Part shown: positions 1-9,668 of the stretch, piece after piece
Layout of the letters: each line of letters starts with the position of its first letter
How positions within the stretch are numbered: the first letter of the stretch is position 1
Source: Paenirhizobium selenitireducens ATCC BAA-1503
GTDB taxonomy: Bacteria; Pseudomonadota; Alphaproteobacteria; Rhizobiales; Rhizobiaceae
NCBI RefSeq assembly: GCF_000518785.1
Contig: NZ_JAEG01000002.1
Coordinates: 310,001-374,000 of the forward strand
Direction: 5' to 3'
Length of the DNA stretch: 64,000 nucleotides
The notes under the pieces: model-generated
Databases searched by the model: none
What the model saw: only the letters and a program-made list of their open reading frames with translations
What the model was told of the DNA's origin: nothing
Program-made: the position numbers and the translations under genes

Positions 1-64
1 CGGCGAGGCGCGCTGCGCCCCGCTGGTTGGCAGTCTTGACCGGCTGGTTTTCTTCCGTCGACAT
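1..64 (-). CDS. nusB: Transcription antitermination factor NusB, N-terminus only
   Basis: Only the first 21 codons are present; the gene runs off the left edge. The peptide contains TANQRGAARLA, which resembles the start of rhizobial NusB. NusB joins NusE (S10) at boxA in the antitermination complex on rRNA operons. It starts 6 bases after the ribH stop, the ribH-nusB pairing common in Proteobacteria, so the two are probably co-transcribed. The call rests on a short fragment plus this context. Confidence 0.8.
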   Translation of the reverse strand, partial: MSTEENQPVKTANQRGAARLA

Positions 65-70
65 ATTCGT

Positions 71-529
71 TCAGTTACCCAGTTTCTTCTTCAGCGCAAT
101 CATCGCCAGCGCCGCGCGGGCAGCAAAGCCGCCCTTGTCCATTTCCGAGCGGCGGGCGCGTGCCCAGGCCTGCTCTTCGTTCTCCACCGTCAGAATGCCG
201 TTGCCGATGGGCAGCGATTCAGAAACCGACAGATCCATCAGCGCACGCGAGGATTCGTTCGAGACGATATCGAAGTGATAGGTCTCGCCGCGGATGACCA
301 TGCCGAGGGCGACGAAGCCGTCGTACTGGACGCCCTCTTCATCGGCGGCGTCGAGTGCCATGGAGATTGCCGGCGGGATTTCGAGCGCGCCCGGAACCGT
401 CGCAATGTCATAGGTGGCGCCGGCCTCGTCGAGAGCCGTCTTGGCTCCGTCGAGAAGAGCATCGGACATGTCGTCGTAGAACCGTGCCTCAACAATCAGG
501 AGATGCGGTGCAGATTTCTTCTTAGCCAT
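71..529 (-). CDS. ribH: 6,7-dimethyl-8-ribityllumazine synthase
   Basis: Penultimate step of riboflavin synthesis: condenses 5-amino-6-ribitylaminouracil with dihydroxybutanone phosphate in the cytosol. The 152-residue protein has the usual length. It shows VPGALEIP (45-52), the active-site loop [12 protein letters not shown] (76-87) with catalytic His85, and GNGILTVEN (109-117). The ATG opening [11 protein letters not shown] is chosen because the frame upstream of it has no family resemblance. The 262 bases between this start and the divergent small gene at 792 should hold both promoters; I see no clear riboswitch there. ribD is about 1.3 kb away and separated by plus-strand genes, so ribH is not transcribed with it. 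Confidence 0.95.
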   Translation of the reverse strand: MAKKKSAPHLLIVEARFYDDMSDALLDGAKTALDEAGATYDIATVPGALEIPPAISMALDAADEEGVQYDGFVALGMVIRGETYHFDIVSNESSRALMDLSVSESLPIGNGILTVENEEQAWARARRSEMDKGGFAARAALAMIALKKKLGN

Positions 530-791
530 GATCTCGACCCCGGTTTTCAAGAGAATTCGGCGCAATGCAGGATGAAGCGCGGTCAAACCACGGCACACCG
601 GGCTTGGCAAGTGTTTTTCACCGGCACGGCCGAAAGCGGACCCGAGGGGCATCGAAACGGACGAGCGGATCGGTGCCTGCGGCGCGGTGGAACAAAAGGT
701 GCGAACCGGTGTTCTTACCGAGACCGCCACGCCGCCTGGGCGCGGCTGGGAAGTACAATCGAAGCTCGGCAAGGCCGACAGGAGGTAGATC

Positions 792-869
792 ATGGGTCGC
801 GGTATTTTGCTTTGGCTCCTGGGGGTTCCGCTCCCGTTCATCATTCTCATCATGCTTTTCTGGCGGTAG
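792..869 (+). CDS. 25-residue single-span membrane peptide
   Basis: The frame encodes [20 protein letters not shown] followed by five residues ending FWR. It is almost entirely hydrophobic and would form one membrane span. A strong ribosome site (AGGAGGT, 779-785) sits 6 bases before the ATG. Its stop codon TAG is the first part of TAGGAGG, which serves as ribosome site for the next gene at 878, so the two are probably translated together. As far as I recall, peptides with this MGRG-LLWLLG pattern are widespread in Rhizobiales. The function is unknown. Confidence 0.7.
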   Translation: MGRGILLWLLGVPLPFIILIMLFWR

Positions 870-877
870 GAGGCTGC

Positions 878-1783
878 ATGTCCACTCCAGTCTCCCCTTC
901 CCCGACATTGATGCCGGTGGAATCCGCGGTTTCGGCCGTCTCGCTGAAGTCGATCATCGCCGGCGCGCTGGCTGCCTCCGCCATCACCCTCATCCTGACG
1001 CTCATCGGCTCTGGCCTCGGCCTGACAATGGTGTCGCCTTGGAGCGGAGAAAGCGCGTCGCTGGGGGCGATCGGCTGGACGACGGCGGTCTGGCTGGTTC
1101 TGGTCCAGTGGCTGTCTGCTGCCTTCGGCGGCTACATGACCGGCCGGCTGCGCACCAAGTGGGTCGGCGTTCGCACCGACGAAGTGTTCTTCCGTGACAC
1201 TGCCCACGGCTTCCTGTCCTGGGCACTCTCGACCATCCTCGTTGCCGGCCTGCTGAGCTCGGTCATCGCATCCGCCGCAGGCACGGTTGCCGGCGCGACG
1301 GCGACGGCTGTCGGCGCCGCCGGGACTGCCGGTGTCACCGCAGCGGCAAATGCAAGCGACGATGGTGCCGGCTTCTCGGTCGACTATTTCGCCGATGCCA
1401 TCCTGCGCCCCGCCGATCCGGCAACGCCGCCGGCGGTGCAGACCGACGAACGCGTCACCGCCGAAGTCTCGCGCATCCTCGTCAACGGCACCCTGCGCGG
1501 CGAAATGCCGGCAGACGACCGCGCCTATCTCGACCGGGTGGTTGCCTCGCGCACCGGCCTTTCGGAAGCGGATGCCAAGGCTCGCGTCGATCAGACGCTC
1601 GCCAATATCGAGGCCGCGAAGACCGAAGCCAGGGAAGCAGCCGATACGGCCAAGAAGGCGGCGACCGCCATTGCCCTGGCCGGCGCCGTATCGCTGATGA
1701 TCGGCGCGTTCATTGCAGCCGTTGCTGCCGCCATCGGCGGCCGTCAGCGCGATGATGAAGAAGACCTGATCGCCGTCGCCTGA
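878..1783 (+). CDS. Conserved membrane protein of unknown function
   Basis: 301 residues. A hydrophobic segment at about 22-50 and further ones near 65-90 and 112-160 are followed by a polar stretch rich in Ala, Glu and Lys (about 195-260, probably helical). A last membrane span (about 268-288) and an acidic tail ([12 protein letters not shown]) follow. The helical region, [17 protein letters not shown], suggests a coiled coil facing cytosol or periplasm. The ATG at 878 has AGGAGG 5 bases upstream, overlapping the stop of the 25-residue peptide gene. I do not recognise an enzymatic domain. It occupies the place where ribE lies in many rhizobia. Confidence 0.75.
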   Translation: MSTPVSPSPTLMPVESAVSAVSLKSIIAGALAASAITLILTLIGSGLGLTMVSPWSGESASLGAIGWTTAVWLVLVQWLSAAFGGYMTGRLRTKWVGVRTDEVFFRDTAHGFLSWALSTILVAGLLSSVIASAAGTVAGATATAVGAAGTAGVTAAANASDDGAGFSVDYFADAILRPADPATPPAVQTDERVTAEVSRILVNGTLRGEMPADDRAYLDRVVASRTGLSEADAKARVDQTLANIEAAKTEAREAADTAKKAATAIALAGAVSLMIGAFIAAVAAAIGGRQRDDEEDLIAVA

Positions 1784-1810
1784 TCCCCATCACGCGACGA
1801 CCAAGAACGA

Positions 1811-1835
1811 GGCCCGGCTGCCTGACAGTCGGGCC
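1811..1835. terminator. Hairpin between convergent genes
   Basis: GGCCCG (1811-1816) pairs with CGGGCC (1830-1835). A G-T pair and CTG/CAG extend the stem to about 10 pairs around a 5-base loop. ATTCTTCGT follows on the plus strand. It lies between the membrane-protein gene and the end of ribD, so it may serve both. Confidence 0.55.
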
Positions 1836-1843
1836 ATTCTTCG

Positions 1844-2959
1844 TCAGGCGGTTTGCGCCCGTTCGAAGACGTCCAACCTGTCCGGCCCCAGTTGCAGGCT
1901 GCGCAGAGGCTTGAAGCGCGTTGGGATGGTGTCGATGGTCAAGGGCGAAGCGATGCCGTCGGCGCCGATCTCCGGCAAACCCCGATAGAGCTGAATTTCG
2001 TCCACCAGATCGGCCGCAAGGAAATCGGCCGCGACGCGCGCGCCGCCCTCCACCAGCAGAGACGAGATGCCCCGACTGCCGAGGGCAAAGAGCAGGTCCG
2101 CGAGATCGGCGGCCTCCAGGACCTCCACGCCCTTTTCCTCGAGCGCAGTCCGCCGCGCCGCCAGCATATCGGCAGCCTGCCCGCCTCGATCGCTTTCGTC
2201 CGGGACGCCGCGGACGACAATCAGCGGGACGTCCCGGGCGGTGGACACCAGCTTCGAGGAGAGCGGCAGGTCGAGATGGCGGTCGAGCACGATGCGGGTG
2301 GGCGAACGGTCCTCAAGCCCTTCCAGCCGGACGGTCAGCAGAGGATCGTCCGCCAGGGCGGTGCCGATGCCGACCAGAATGGCATCGGTCTCGGCACGCA
2401 GCACCTGGACCTGTTCGCGGGCGGCCGGCCCGGTGATCGCCACCTGCCCACTGCCCTTTCGGCCGATCATGCCGTCCCGCGAAACCGCAAGCTTCACAAT
2501 CACATAGGGGCGCCCCTTTGTCTGGCGCATGAGATAGCCGGCCAACGCACGCCGCCCCTCGGCTTCGAGCGCGCCGGTCGTCACCGCGATCCCGGCATTC
2601 TCTAGCATCTTCAGGCCGCGGCCCGAGACACGTTCGTCGGGATCGGTCACCGACACGACGACGCGGGCGACGCCGGCGGCGATCAGGGCATCGGCGCAGG
2701 GCGGGGTCTTGCCGCGATGGGAACAGGGTTCGAGCGTGACATAGGCTGTCGCCCCCCCTGCCCGTTCGCCGGCATCGGCCAGCGCCTCGGTTTCGGCATG
2801 GGGCCGGCCGCCCACGGCGGTCACGCCGCGACCGACGATCACGCCGTCCTTGACGATCAAGCAACCGACGGAGGGATTGGTGGAGGTGCGTCCGAGATTG
2901 CGCAGGGACAGGCGGATGGCCTCCGCCATGAAGCACTCGTCATCGGGCGCCCCGGCCAA
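1844..2959 (-). CDS. ribD: Bifunctional riboflavin deaminase/reductase RibD
   Basis: Second and third enzymatic steps of the pyrimidine branch of riboflavin synthesis. The N-terminal deaminase domain (about 1-145) has the zinc motif HAE (54-56) and TLEPCSHRGKTPPC (75-88) with Cys79 and Cys88. The C-terminal reductase domain (about 148-365) has VKLAVSRDG and LLVEGGARVA. At 371 residues it is full length. The start is a TTG three bases after the nrdR stop, supported by GGAG 6 bases upstream; the next in-frame ATG (2929) would remove ten residues that other RibD proteins have. It follows glyA and nrdR on the same strand. Confidence 0.93.
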   Translation of the reverse strand: MAGAPDDECFMAEAIRLSLRNLGRTSTNPSVGCLIVKDGVIVGRGVTAVGGRPHAETEALADAGERAGGATAYVTLEPCSHRGKTPPCADALIAAGVARVVVSVTDPDERVSGRGLKMLENAGIAVTTGALEAEGRRALAGYLMRQTKGRPYVIVKLAVSRDGMIGRKGSGQVAITGPAAREQVQVLRAETDAILVGIGTALADDPLLTVRLEGLEDRSPTRIVLDRHLDLPLSSKLVSTARDVPLIVVRGVPDESDRGGQAADMLAARRTALEEKGVEVLEAADLADLLFALGSRGISSLLVEGGARVAADFLAADLVDEIQLYRGLPEIGADGIASPLTIDTIPTRFKPLRSLQLGPDRLDVFERAQTA

Positions 2960-2962
2960 GGT

Positions 2963-3439
2963 TCACTCCACGCCGCTGTCGCGGGAAATCTTGGCGTTGA
3001 TCTCGGCGATCACGTTCTCGAAGTCCTCGGCATGGGAAAAGTCGCGATAGACCGAGGCGTAGCGGACGAAGCCGACGTCATCGAGGCTCTTCAGCGCCTC
3101 GAGAACCTGCAGGCCGATTTCCTCCGAGGAGATTTCCGTCTCGCCGGAACTCTCCAGCCGGCGAACGATGCCGGATACCGCGCGCTCGATGCGCTCGTTG
3201 TCGACAGGGCGCTTCCTAAGCGCGATCTGGAAGGACCGCACCAGCTTGTTGCGGTCGAACAGGACCTTGCGGCCGGTCTTCTTGAGCACCATCAGCTCGC
3301 GCAGCTGGACCCGTTCGAACGTCGTGAAGCGACCACCGCAGTCGGGGCAGATACGCCGCCGGCGGATGGAGGTGTTATCCTCCGCCGGACGGGAATCCTT
3401 GACCTGGGTATCTTCCGAACCGCAGAACGGGCAACGCAT
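2963..3439 (-). CDS. nrdR: Transcriptional repressor NrdR
   Basis: Nucleotide-sensing repressor of ribonucleotide reductase genes; it binds NrdR boxes when its ATP-cone is loaded with dATP and ATP. The zinc ribbon has four cysteines, CPFC (3-6) and CPDC (31-34), and the ATP-cone spans about 49-139 ([16 protein letters not shown] onward). The length of 158 is typical. It begins 9 bases after the glyA stop and ends 3 bases before the ribD start, so the three genes look like one operon. No NrdR box pair was identified in this window. Confidence 0.96.
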   Translation of the reverse strand: MRCPFCGSEDTQVKDSRPAEDNTSIRRRRICPDCGGRFTTFERVQLRELMVLKKTGRKVLFDRNKLVRSFQIALRKRPVDNERIERAVSGIVRRLESSGETEISSEEIGLQVLEALKSLDDVGFVRYASVYRDFSHAEDFENVIAEINAKISRDSGVE

Positions 3440-3448
3440 GCGCTTTCC

Positions 3449-4738
<1,290 letters not shown>

Positions 4739-4875
4739 GACTGCAGGCTCCTGACGGGTTGATGCAAAGGGGTCTTAGCGTTCCGTTTCGGCAAGGGCAA
4801 TACGGGACGCGACATTTGCGCATCAAAGAGCGATGGGCGGTCGAAAGGCCGCGGATTGCTGTTTTGACCGACGGC

Positions 4876-5211
4876 TCAGCGACCCAGATCAAGGCACCCG
4901 TTGCGCAGCGCCGGCAGCACCAGCCAGGCACCGGAGGCATAAAGACTGCGCACGAAATGCGGCGCCTCGCCCGTCACGATCACGCGGCGCGGACCGCCGC
5001 CAAGCATGCCGGCGCCTTCTGGCAGACCCGAGGCCGCCGTCGGACCGATGACGATGACCGCCGGCACCAGCGGCCCGGCCAGCGCGGTGACGACAGCCAT
5101 GGCGACAATCCAGCCGGCCAAAAGGGCAACCAGCACAGCGAGGCTGCGGGCAAGCCGAGGGCCGAAGGCACGGTCCCTCGAGCCTGCGCCGGCCTCAATA
5201 GTCATAGACAT
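4876..5211 (-). CDS. Small membrane protein, last gene of a four-gene unit
   Basis: 111 residues. A hydrophobic stretch (about 21-60, LARSLAVLVALLAGWIVAMA onward) suggests one long or two short membrane spans. A polar domain with GGGPRRVIVTGEAP and GAWLVLPAL follows. The start overlaps the end of the upstream 357-residue gene by 17 bases, implying coupled translation; an alternative ATG lies two codons downstream. I recognise no family. It is the last gene of the unit that starts with the FAD oxidoreductase at 8191. Confidence 0.65.
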   Translation of the reverse strand: MSMTIEAGAGSRDRAFGPRLARSLAVLVALLAGWIVAMAVVTALAGPLVPAVIVIGPTAASGLPEGAGMLGGGPRRVIVTGEAPHFVRSLYASGAWLVLPALRNGCLDLGR

Positions 5212-6268
5212 GTTCGAGCGTCGCCTGCCCGGCCTTCACTTCGGCAAACAGCGCCGCCAGATCGGCAACCTTCACCTTCAACAACAAGCGGTCGCCGGCA
5301 AAACCATCGCGGTGGATGCGCGAAATCACCTCGGCCCTGTCGAAGACCGGCTTGGCGTCGGCGCTCTCGGTTACCACCGACACCATGATATCGTCATTGC
5401 CGGCGATCTCGCTGACCATGCCGCCGCGATCGACGATCTGCCGCAGGATGTCGGTGAAGGCCCGGTACCGCGGCGTCTCGATGACCAGATAGGCCGGCGT
5501 TTCCTGGATGATCGTCACATCGGGGATCGCCGAGAGCTCGGTCACCGGCAGCCCCCTGACGACCGAGCGAATCGTCAGCTTCGCCTCGCCGGTTGCCATC
5601 ACGGCCTGCGCGATCGCGCTGGCATAGGCGACCTTCGCCTTCCATTCACCGCCCAGCGCCAGCCGGCGCTCCCAGCCGCGCAGGCTGTCGGCCGGCTCGG
5701 CCCAGAGCCCGTCGATGGCGCTCTGGAAATCGTACTTGTACCACGGCGTCTGATGCAGGAAGCGGCCATAGTCTTCCGCCATGCGCGCCGCATAAAGATC
5801 CTGCGGCGTCTTGTCCGGGCCGCGGAGCAGCGCGAAGAGATGGCCGAACGTTTCCTCATAGGCCGCCTTCATCGCCATTTCGAGCGTGAAGCTGACGCCG
5901 ATCACATGGATCGTGCTGCGGGTCGCCCCATCCGCTCCGCCATGACGGCCGGCTTGCTGATTGAGCGCGCAGAACGACGACCAGAAGCTGGTGACGCTGC
6001 GCAGATAACCGAAGGCATGCTCGTCATCGGTCGCAAGCACATGGGCAAGCCCTTCATAGGCATAGACGATATGCCATTCGGGATAGGTCAGGTAACTGTT
6101 GGCCTCGGCGCGCTGAAACTCCGGCTCGGTGATCAGCGGCCGGAAACTCTGCTCCTCGGGATTGGCCTTGCAGAAGGTCTCGACATAGCCGACCGGCAGC
6201 AGGAGAAGCACGATGCCGAGCACCGCCAGGCCCACCAGCCATTTCAAGGCGCGCAAGAAAAACTTCAT
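5195..6268 (-). CDS. Membrane-anchored protein of unknown function
   Basis: 357 residues. A membrane span at about 8-30 (LKWLVGLAVLGIVLLLLPVG) looks like an uncleaved anchor, leaving a roughly 325-residue domain outside. This is rich in aromatic residues (LTYPEWHIVYAYEGLAHVL; SFWSSFCALNQQAG). Its C-terminal third has alternating hydrophobic strands (DVTIIQETPAYLVIETPRYRA is one of them). GGAGG lies 8 bases before the ATG. It starts 3 bases after the stop of the 134-residue membrane gene and overlaps the next gene. No known domain recognised. Confidence 0.75.
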   Translation of the reverse strand: MKFFLRALKWLVGLAVLGIVLLLLPVGYVETFCKANPEEQSFRPLITEPEFQRAEANSYLTYPEWHIVYAYEGLAHVLATDDEHAFGYLRSVTSFWSSFCALNQQAGRHGGADGATRSTIHVIGVSFTLEMAMKAAYEETFGHLFALLRGPDKTPQDLYAARMAEDYGRFLHQTPWYKYDFQSAIDGLWAEPADSLRGWERRLALGGEWKAKVAYASAIAQAVMATGEAKLTIRSVVRGLPVTELSAIPDVTIIQETPAYLVIETPRYRAFTDILRQIVDRGGMVSEIAGNDDIMVSVVTESADAKPVFDRAEVISRIHRDGFAGDRLLLKVKVADLAALFAEVKAGQATLEHVYDY

Positions 6269-6271
6269 GCG

Positions 6272-6676
6272 TCAGGCCTCCCGGCGAAACAGATAGGCCG
6301 ACAGCACGGCCCCGCCGCCCAGCGCGATATGCGGCAGGTTGGCGAGTATCTTGAAGCCGAAAGGCAGATCCTGGATGCCGTAGTTGAGAATCCCAAGATC
6401 GAGATACCCTGATCCGGTCGCCAGCCCCAGCAACCCGTCACCGAGATAGAGAACGCCGAAGTAAAGCAGGAAGCTGCGTGCTGCCCGGCTGGAGAGATAG
6501 GCGGCAATGCCCGCCCAGAGGGCCGAGACCAGATGCAGCAGATCATCGAAGATATCGAGCGCGAAAATGCCGAAGGCGCGGCCCTCGGCATCCGTCAGGC
6601 CGGGTATGTAATTGAGGCTGGCCGCCACCAGCAGGGCAACCATATAGAATAGAGCAATCCAGCGCAGCTTGGTCAT
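6272..6676 (-). CDS. Four-span membrane protein of unknown function
   Basis: 134 residues with four predicted membrane spans: about 5-22, 42-60, 68-88 and 108-128. The loop between the first two carries TDAEGRAFGIFALDIFDDL and the third span holds YFGVLYLGDGLLG. The start ATG has GGGAGA upstream. It begins 15 bases after the stop of the FAD oxidoreductase and ends 3 bases before the next gene. Small four-helix integral proteins next to an exported flavoprotein could act as membrane partner or quinone site; that is a guess from context, since no heme-ligand pattern is obvious. Confidence 0.7.
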   Translation of the reverse strand: MTKLRWIALFYMVALLVAASLNYIPGLTDAEGRAFGIFALDIFDDLLHLVSALWAGIAAYLSSRAARSFLLYFGVLYLGDGLLGLATGSGYLDLGILNYGIQDLPFGFKILANLPHIALGGGAVLSAYLFRREA

Positions 6677-6691
6677 CGTCTTCTCCCGGCC

Positions 6692-8191
6692 TCACAGGGC
6701 CGCAATATAGTTGTCCCAGAGCCCGTTGCGAAACAGCAGATCGGGATCGAGCCGACGTTTTGCCGCGGCAAATTCCGCCGTCCGGCCGTAGCCGCGCACG
6801 AACTGATCCGGTCGCGCATGCGGACGATAGGGCAGATAGTAGGTCCCGCCGATTTCCAACACCCGTTCGATCAGCGCTGAGGTCATGCGCGCCATGTCGC
6901 CTTCGCCACGCACCGTCATTTCCTGCGAAAACAGCATGACGGCCGCGATCCGCGGCTCGGTCGCGTAAGCCAGCACACTATCACGATCGGTATCGACGAA
7001 ACGCAGGGTGACGTTCAGGAGTTCCTGGTAGGATGACGGGATGATGTCCCGGCAGGCCGTCACGAAATCGGCAAAACGATCCGGTGAGACGAAATATTCA
7101 TGCAGGATATCGGTGCGCGTCGGATCGCCATCATCCAGCGTCACCGCCGGCTCGTTCATCAGGCTGTTGCGGGTGGCAAGGCCCGAGGCCATGCTCGGGC
7201 CGATGGTGGTTTCCATCGCCCAGCGCAGGGTCTTGACGCGGTCCGATTGAAGCTGCGCCCGAAAGATCTTTGCCGCGACATGGCTGACGATGCCCGAACC
7301 GCTGGCGGCCGGCAGCTGCGACTGGTCGGCGGTCGGCCGATAGGTGATCAGCAGCGCCTCGTCGAAGAAGGAGCCGATCGTCACGTCCAGCCGGCCATAG
7401 GCCATCTCGATGGTCGGATCGGATTTCAGCACCTCGACAAACCGCTTGCCGAACTGGTCGCCCGGCAAACGCTCGAAGGTCGGCTCCAGATTGCGGTTCG
7501 CCACGATCTCCATTTCAAGCTCGACGATGGCACCGATGAGACCGTAGCCGCCCATGGCAAGATTGAACAGTTCGGTATTTTCCGTGCGCGAGCAGGTCAC
7601 CAGTTCGCCGGAGGCCAGCATCAGCAGGATGGAGCGCACCGTGCTGCCAAAGGCGCTCCACGGCACCGGCCAGCCATGGGCGTTGACCGAAAAGGTGCTG
7701 GCCACGCCGAAATCATTGTTGGACTGCATGACTTTTGGCGAGAAGCCGATGGCGTCGAGCCTTGCGATCACTTCGCTCCAGCGCATGCCGGCCGAAACGC
7801 GGCAGGTCCTGTTTTGCGTGTCGGCCTCCAGCCAGCCCTTGTCGAGCGTGACGACAGAGCCGTTCGCCACGAGACTCTGGCCGCCCATGGAGTGGCGGGC
7901 GGCGCTGACGACAACCGGTCGGCCGGCGCTGCGTGCCTGCGCAAGCTCGGCCTGCAGGCTCGTGACCAGTGCCTCGCGCTGATCGTTCGACAGGGTGAAG
8001 TGCGCTGCCACCCGCGTCGGGCTCAACAGGCTGGCATCGTTGAGAATATCGCCCTCACCCGCCATCGGTTCGGCTGGAAAGACGGAGCCTTCCGGTCGGT
8101 CGTCCCGCATCACGGTGCGGGTCAAAAGGCCACCGGCCAATGCTCCCGCCCCGATCAGCACAGTCCTGCGCGCAATTGGCCCCACCGGCAT
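6692..8191 (-). CDS. FAD-binding oxidoreductase with Tat-like signal
   Basis: 499 residues. The N-terminus (GPIARRTVLIGAGALAGG) has twin arginines followed by a hydrophobic stretch, suggesting Tat export. The FAD-binding PCMH domain (about 50-230) contains VVVSAARHSMGGQSL, where His could carry covalent FAD, and the nucleotide-binding segments NDFGVASTFSVNAHG and AMGGYGLIGAIVELE. The C-terminus (YGRTAEFAAAKRRLDPDLLF and FRNGLW) matches sugar-lactone oxidases such as D-arabinono-1,4-lactone oxidase. The frame is open 44 codons further upstream, but the ATG at 8191 has GGGGGA just before it and gives a normal signal. The substrate is unknown. It leads a tight four-gene unit with three membrane proteins. 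Confidence 0.85.
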   Translation of the reverse strand: MPVGPIARRTVLIGAGALAGGLLTRTVMRDDRPEGSVFPAEPMAGEGDILNDASLLSPTRVAAHFTLSNDQREALVTSLQAELAQARSAGRPVVVSAARHSMGGQSLVANGSVVTLDKGWLEADTQNRTCRVSAGMRWSEVIARLDAIGFSPKVMQSNNDFGVASTFSVNAHGWPVPWSAFGSTVRSILLMLASGELVTCSRTENTELFNLAMGGYGLIGAIVELEMEIVANRNLEPTFERLPGDQFGKRFVEVLKSDPTIEMAYGRLDVTIGSFFDEALLITYRPTADQSQLPAASGSGIVSHVAAKIFRAQLQSDRVKTLRWAMETTIGPSMASGLATRNSLMNEPAVTLDDGDPTRTDILHEYFVSPDRFADFVTACRDIIPSSYQELLNVTLRFVDTDRDSVLAYATEPRIAAVMLFSQEMTVRGEGDMARMTSALIERVLEIGGTYYLPYRPHARPDQFVRGYGRTAEFAAAKRRLDPDLLFRNGLWDNYIAAL

Positions 8192-8282
8192 GTCCCCCGC
8201 TTGATCAACTCGTCCCGCAGCCTGAACTGCCGCGGCACTATCTGCCTTGTATGAAGTTCGTTCAACGGCAGCAAGCCGGCAC

Positions 8283-8312
8283 AAAAAAGCCGCGCTCTTT
8301 GCGGAGCGCGGC
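8283..8312 (-). terminator. Intrinsic terminator after ldtP
   Basis: A 9-bp perfect stem (GCCGCGCTC 8289-8297 with GAGCGCGGC 8304-8312) has a 6-base loop. On the minus strand it is followed by six T (complement of 8283-8288). It lies 28 bases past the ldtP stop. Confidence 0.85.
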
Positions 8313-8339
8313 CGTTGTCTCAAAAAACGTTAAAAGCGA

Positions 8340-9668
8340 TTATTGCGGCAGGATGTCGTCGTCGACCGAACCGCCGACCTGCTCGACACCGATATTGGTC
8401 TGCAGAGCAAGCTGCGCATTGCCATCCAGCTCGTAAATGTCGTCGCGGAACTGGACAATGTTGTCCTTTGCCGACCAGGCCGAGATATAGACCCAGTGCA
8501 CGCCGACTTCGTCGCCCAGCGGGATCGGCGTGTTGACGCGGGTGGCGATGACGCGCTCGATTTCCTGGCGGGTCCAGCCGGGCGTGTTCTTCAAGAGCCA
8601 GACGACCAGGTCGCGGACGTTCTGGACGCGGACGCAGCCCGAGGATTCGAAGCGCATCAGCTTGTTGAACAGGCCCTGCGTCGGGGTGTCGTGCATGTAG
8701 ACGCCATCCGGGCTCGGGAAGTTGATCTTCGTCGAGGACATGGCGTTGATCTTGCCCGGGTCCTGGCGGAACATGAGGTTCGGTGCCTTGGGGGCGAACC
8801 AGTCGATGGTTTCCGGTGCGACTTCCTGGCCGTTGCCGTCGATCAGGCGGATGCTGTTGCGCTTCAGATAGGTCGGGTCCTTCTGCATCATCGGCACGAT
8901 GTCTTTTTCAACGATCGAGCGCGGCGACGTCCAGTAGGGGTTGAGGATGACGTCACTGACCTTGGAATCGAGCGTCGGCGACGGACGGCTGATGCGGCCG
9001 ACGATCGCGGTGTTGCGCAGAGCGACGCGATCGCCCTCGACGGCTTCGACATAGGCCGCCGGAATGTTGACGACGATGTAGCGATTTTCGAGCGGCTTGC
9101 TCATCATCGCCTGCAGGCGCTGCTGGTTGACGTTGAGCTGCATCAGGCGGGTGTCGGCCGATACGTTCAGCGCCTTCAGGGTGAATTCGCCCAGAACGCC
9201 GTCTTCCGGCAGGCCGTGACGGGCCTGGAAGCGCTTCACCGCGCCGTCGACGTAGGAGTCGAACGAGCTTGACATGCCGGCCGAGCGCGGCAGATCGCCC
9301 GAGATCATCAGGCGCTGGCGCAGCTGCTGCACGGACGGATCATTGACGCCGATCTTCAGCTTGACCGATGGGTTGACCTGCGGCCAGCCGCCGTTCGCCA
9401 CGATCGTCTGGTAGTCGGTGATCGCCTGCTGGATGTAGATGAAGTTGTTGGGGCTCAGCATCGGTGTGTTGGAGGTCACGCCAGCGACGGTGCGCGACGC
9501 CTTGGCGTCGAACTGATCATCCCAGTTGCCGCGCTTCGGTGCCGCGATCAGCTCGTCGATGGCTGTCTGGGCGGCTGCCTGGCCGGCGATGGCGGCGGCG
9601 CCGGCGACTGCGGCCCCCTGAAGAAGGGCGCGGCGCGACAAGGCAACGTTTCCGGACTTTTTCGACAT
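8340..9668 (-). CDS. ldtP: L,D-transpeptidase (YkuD family), LdtP-like
   Basis: Periplasmic enzyme that forms 3-3 peptidoglycan crosslinks or attaches proteins to peptidoglycan, using a catalytic cysteine. 442 residues from the ATG at 9668, which has TAGGA upstream; another in-frame start lies at 9701. A Tat-like signal (SRRALLQGAAVAGAAAIAG) is followed by a peptidoglycan-binding segment (about 105-180, QARHGLPEDGVLG). The YkuD domain ends with YMHDTP and SSGCVRV, with Cys345 as nucleophile. The neighbouring MarR regulator matches LdtR, which controls an adjacent L,D-transpeptidase gene (ldtP) in Liberibacter and Sinorhizobium, so I use that name. Confidence 0.9.
   Translation of the reverse strand: MSKKSGNVALSRRALLQGAAVAGAAAIAGQAAAQTAIDELIAAPKRGNWDDQFDAKASRTVAGVTSNTPMLSPNNFIYIQQAITDYQTIVANGGWPQVNPSVKLKIGVNDPSVQQLRQRLMISGDLPRSAGMSSSFDSYVDGAVKRFQARHGLPEDGVLGEFTLKALNVSADTRLMQLNVNQQRLQAMMSKPLENRYIVVNIPAAYVEAVEGDRVALRNTAIVGRISRPSPTLDSKVSDVILNPYWTSPRSIVEKDIVPMMQKDPTYLKRNSIRLIDGNGQEVAPETIDWFAPKAPNLMFRQDPGKINAMSSTKINFPSPDGVYMHDTPTQGLFNKLMRFESSGCVRVQNVRDLVVWLLKNTPGWTRQEIERVIATRVNTPIPLGDEVGVHWVYISAWSAKDNIVQFRDDIYELDGNAQLALQTNIGVEQVGGSVDDDILPQ

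Noticed and set aside
4739-4875. Possible glycine riboswitch before glyA
   Set aside because: No paired aptamer elements could be recognised in the 137-base leader.
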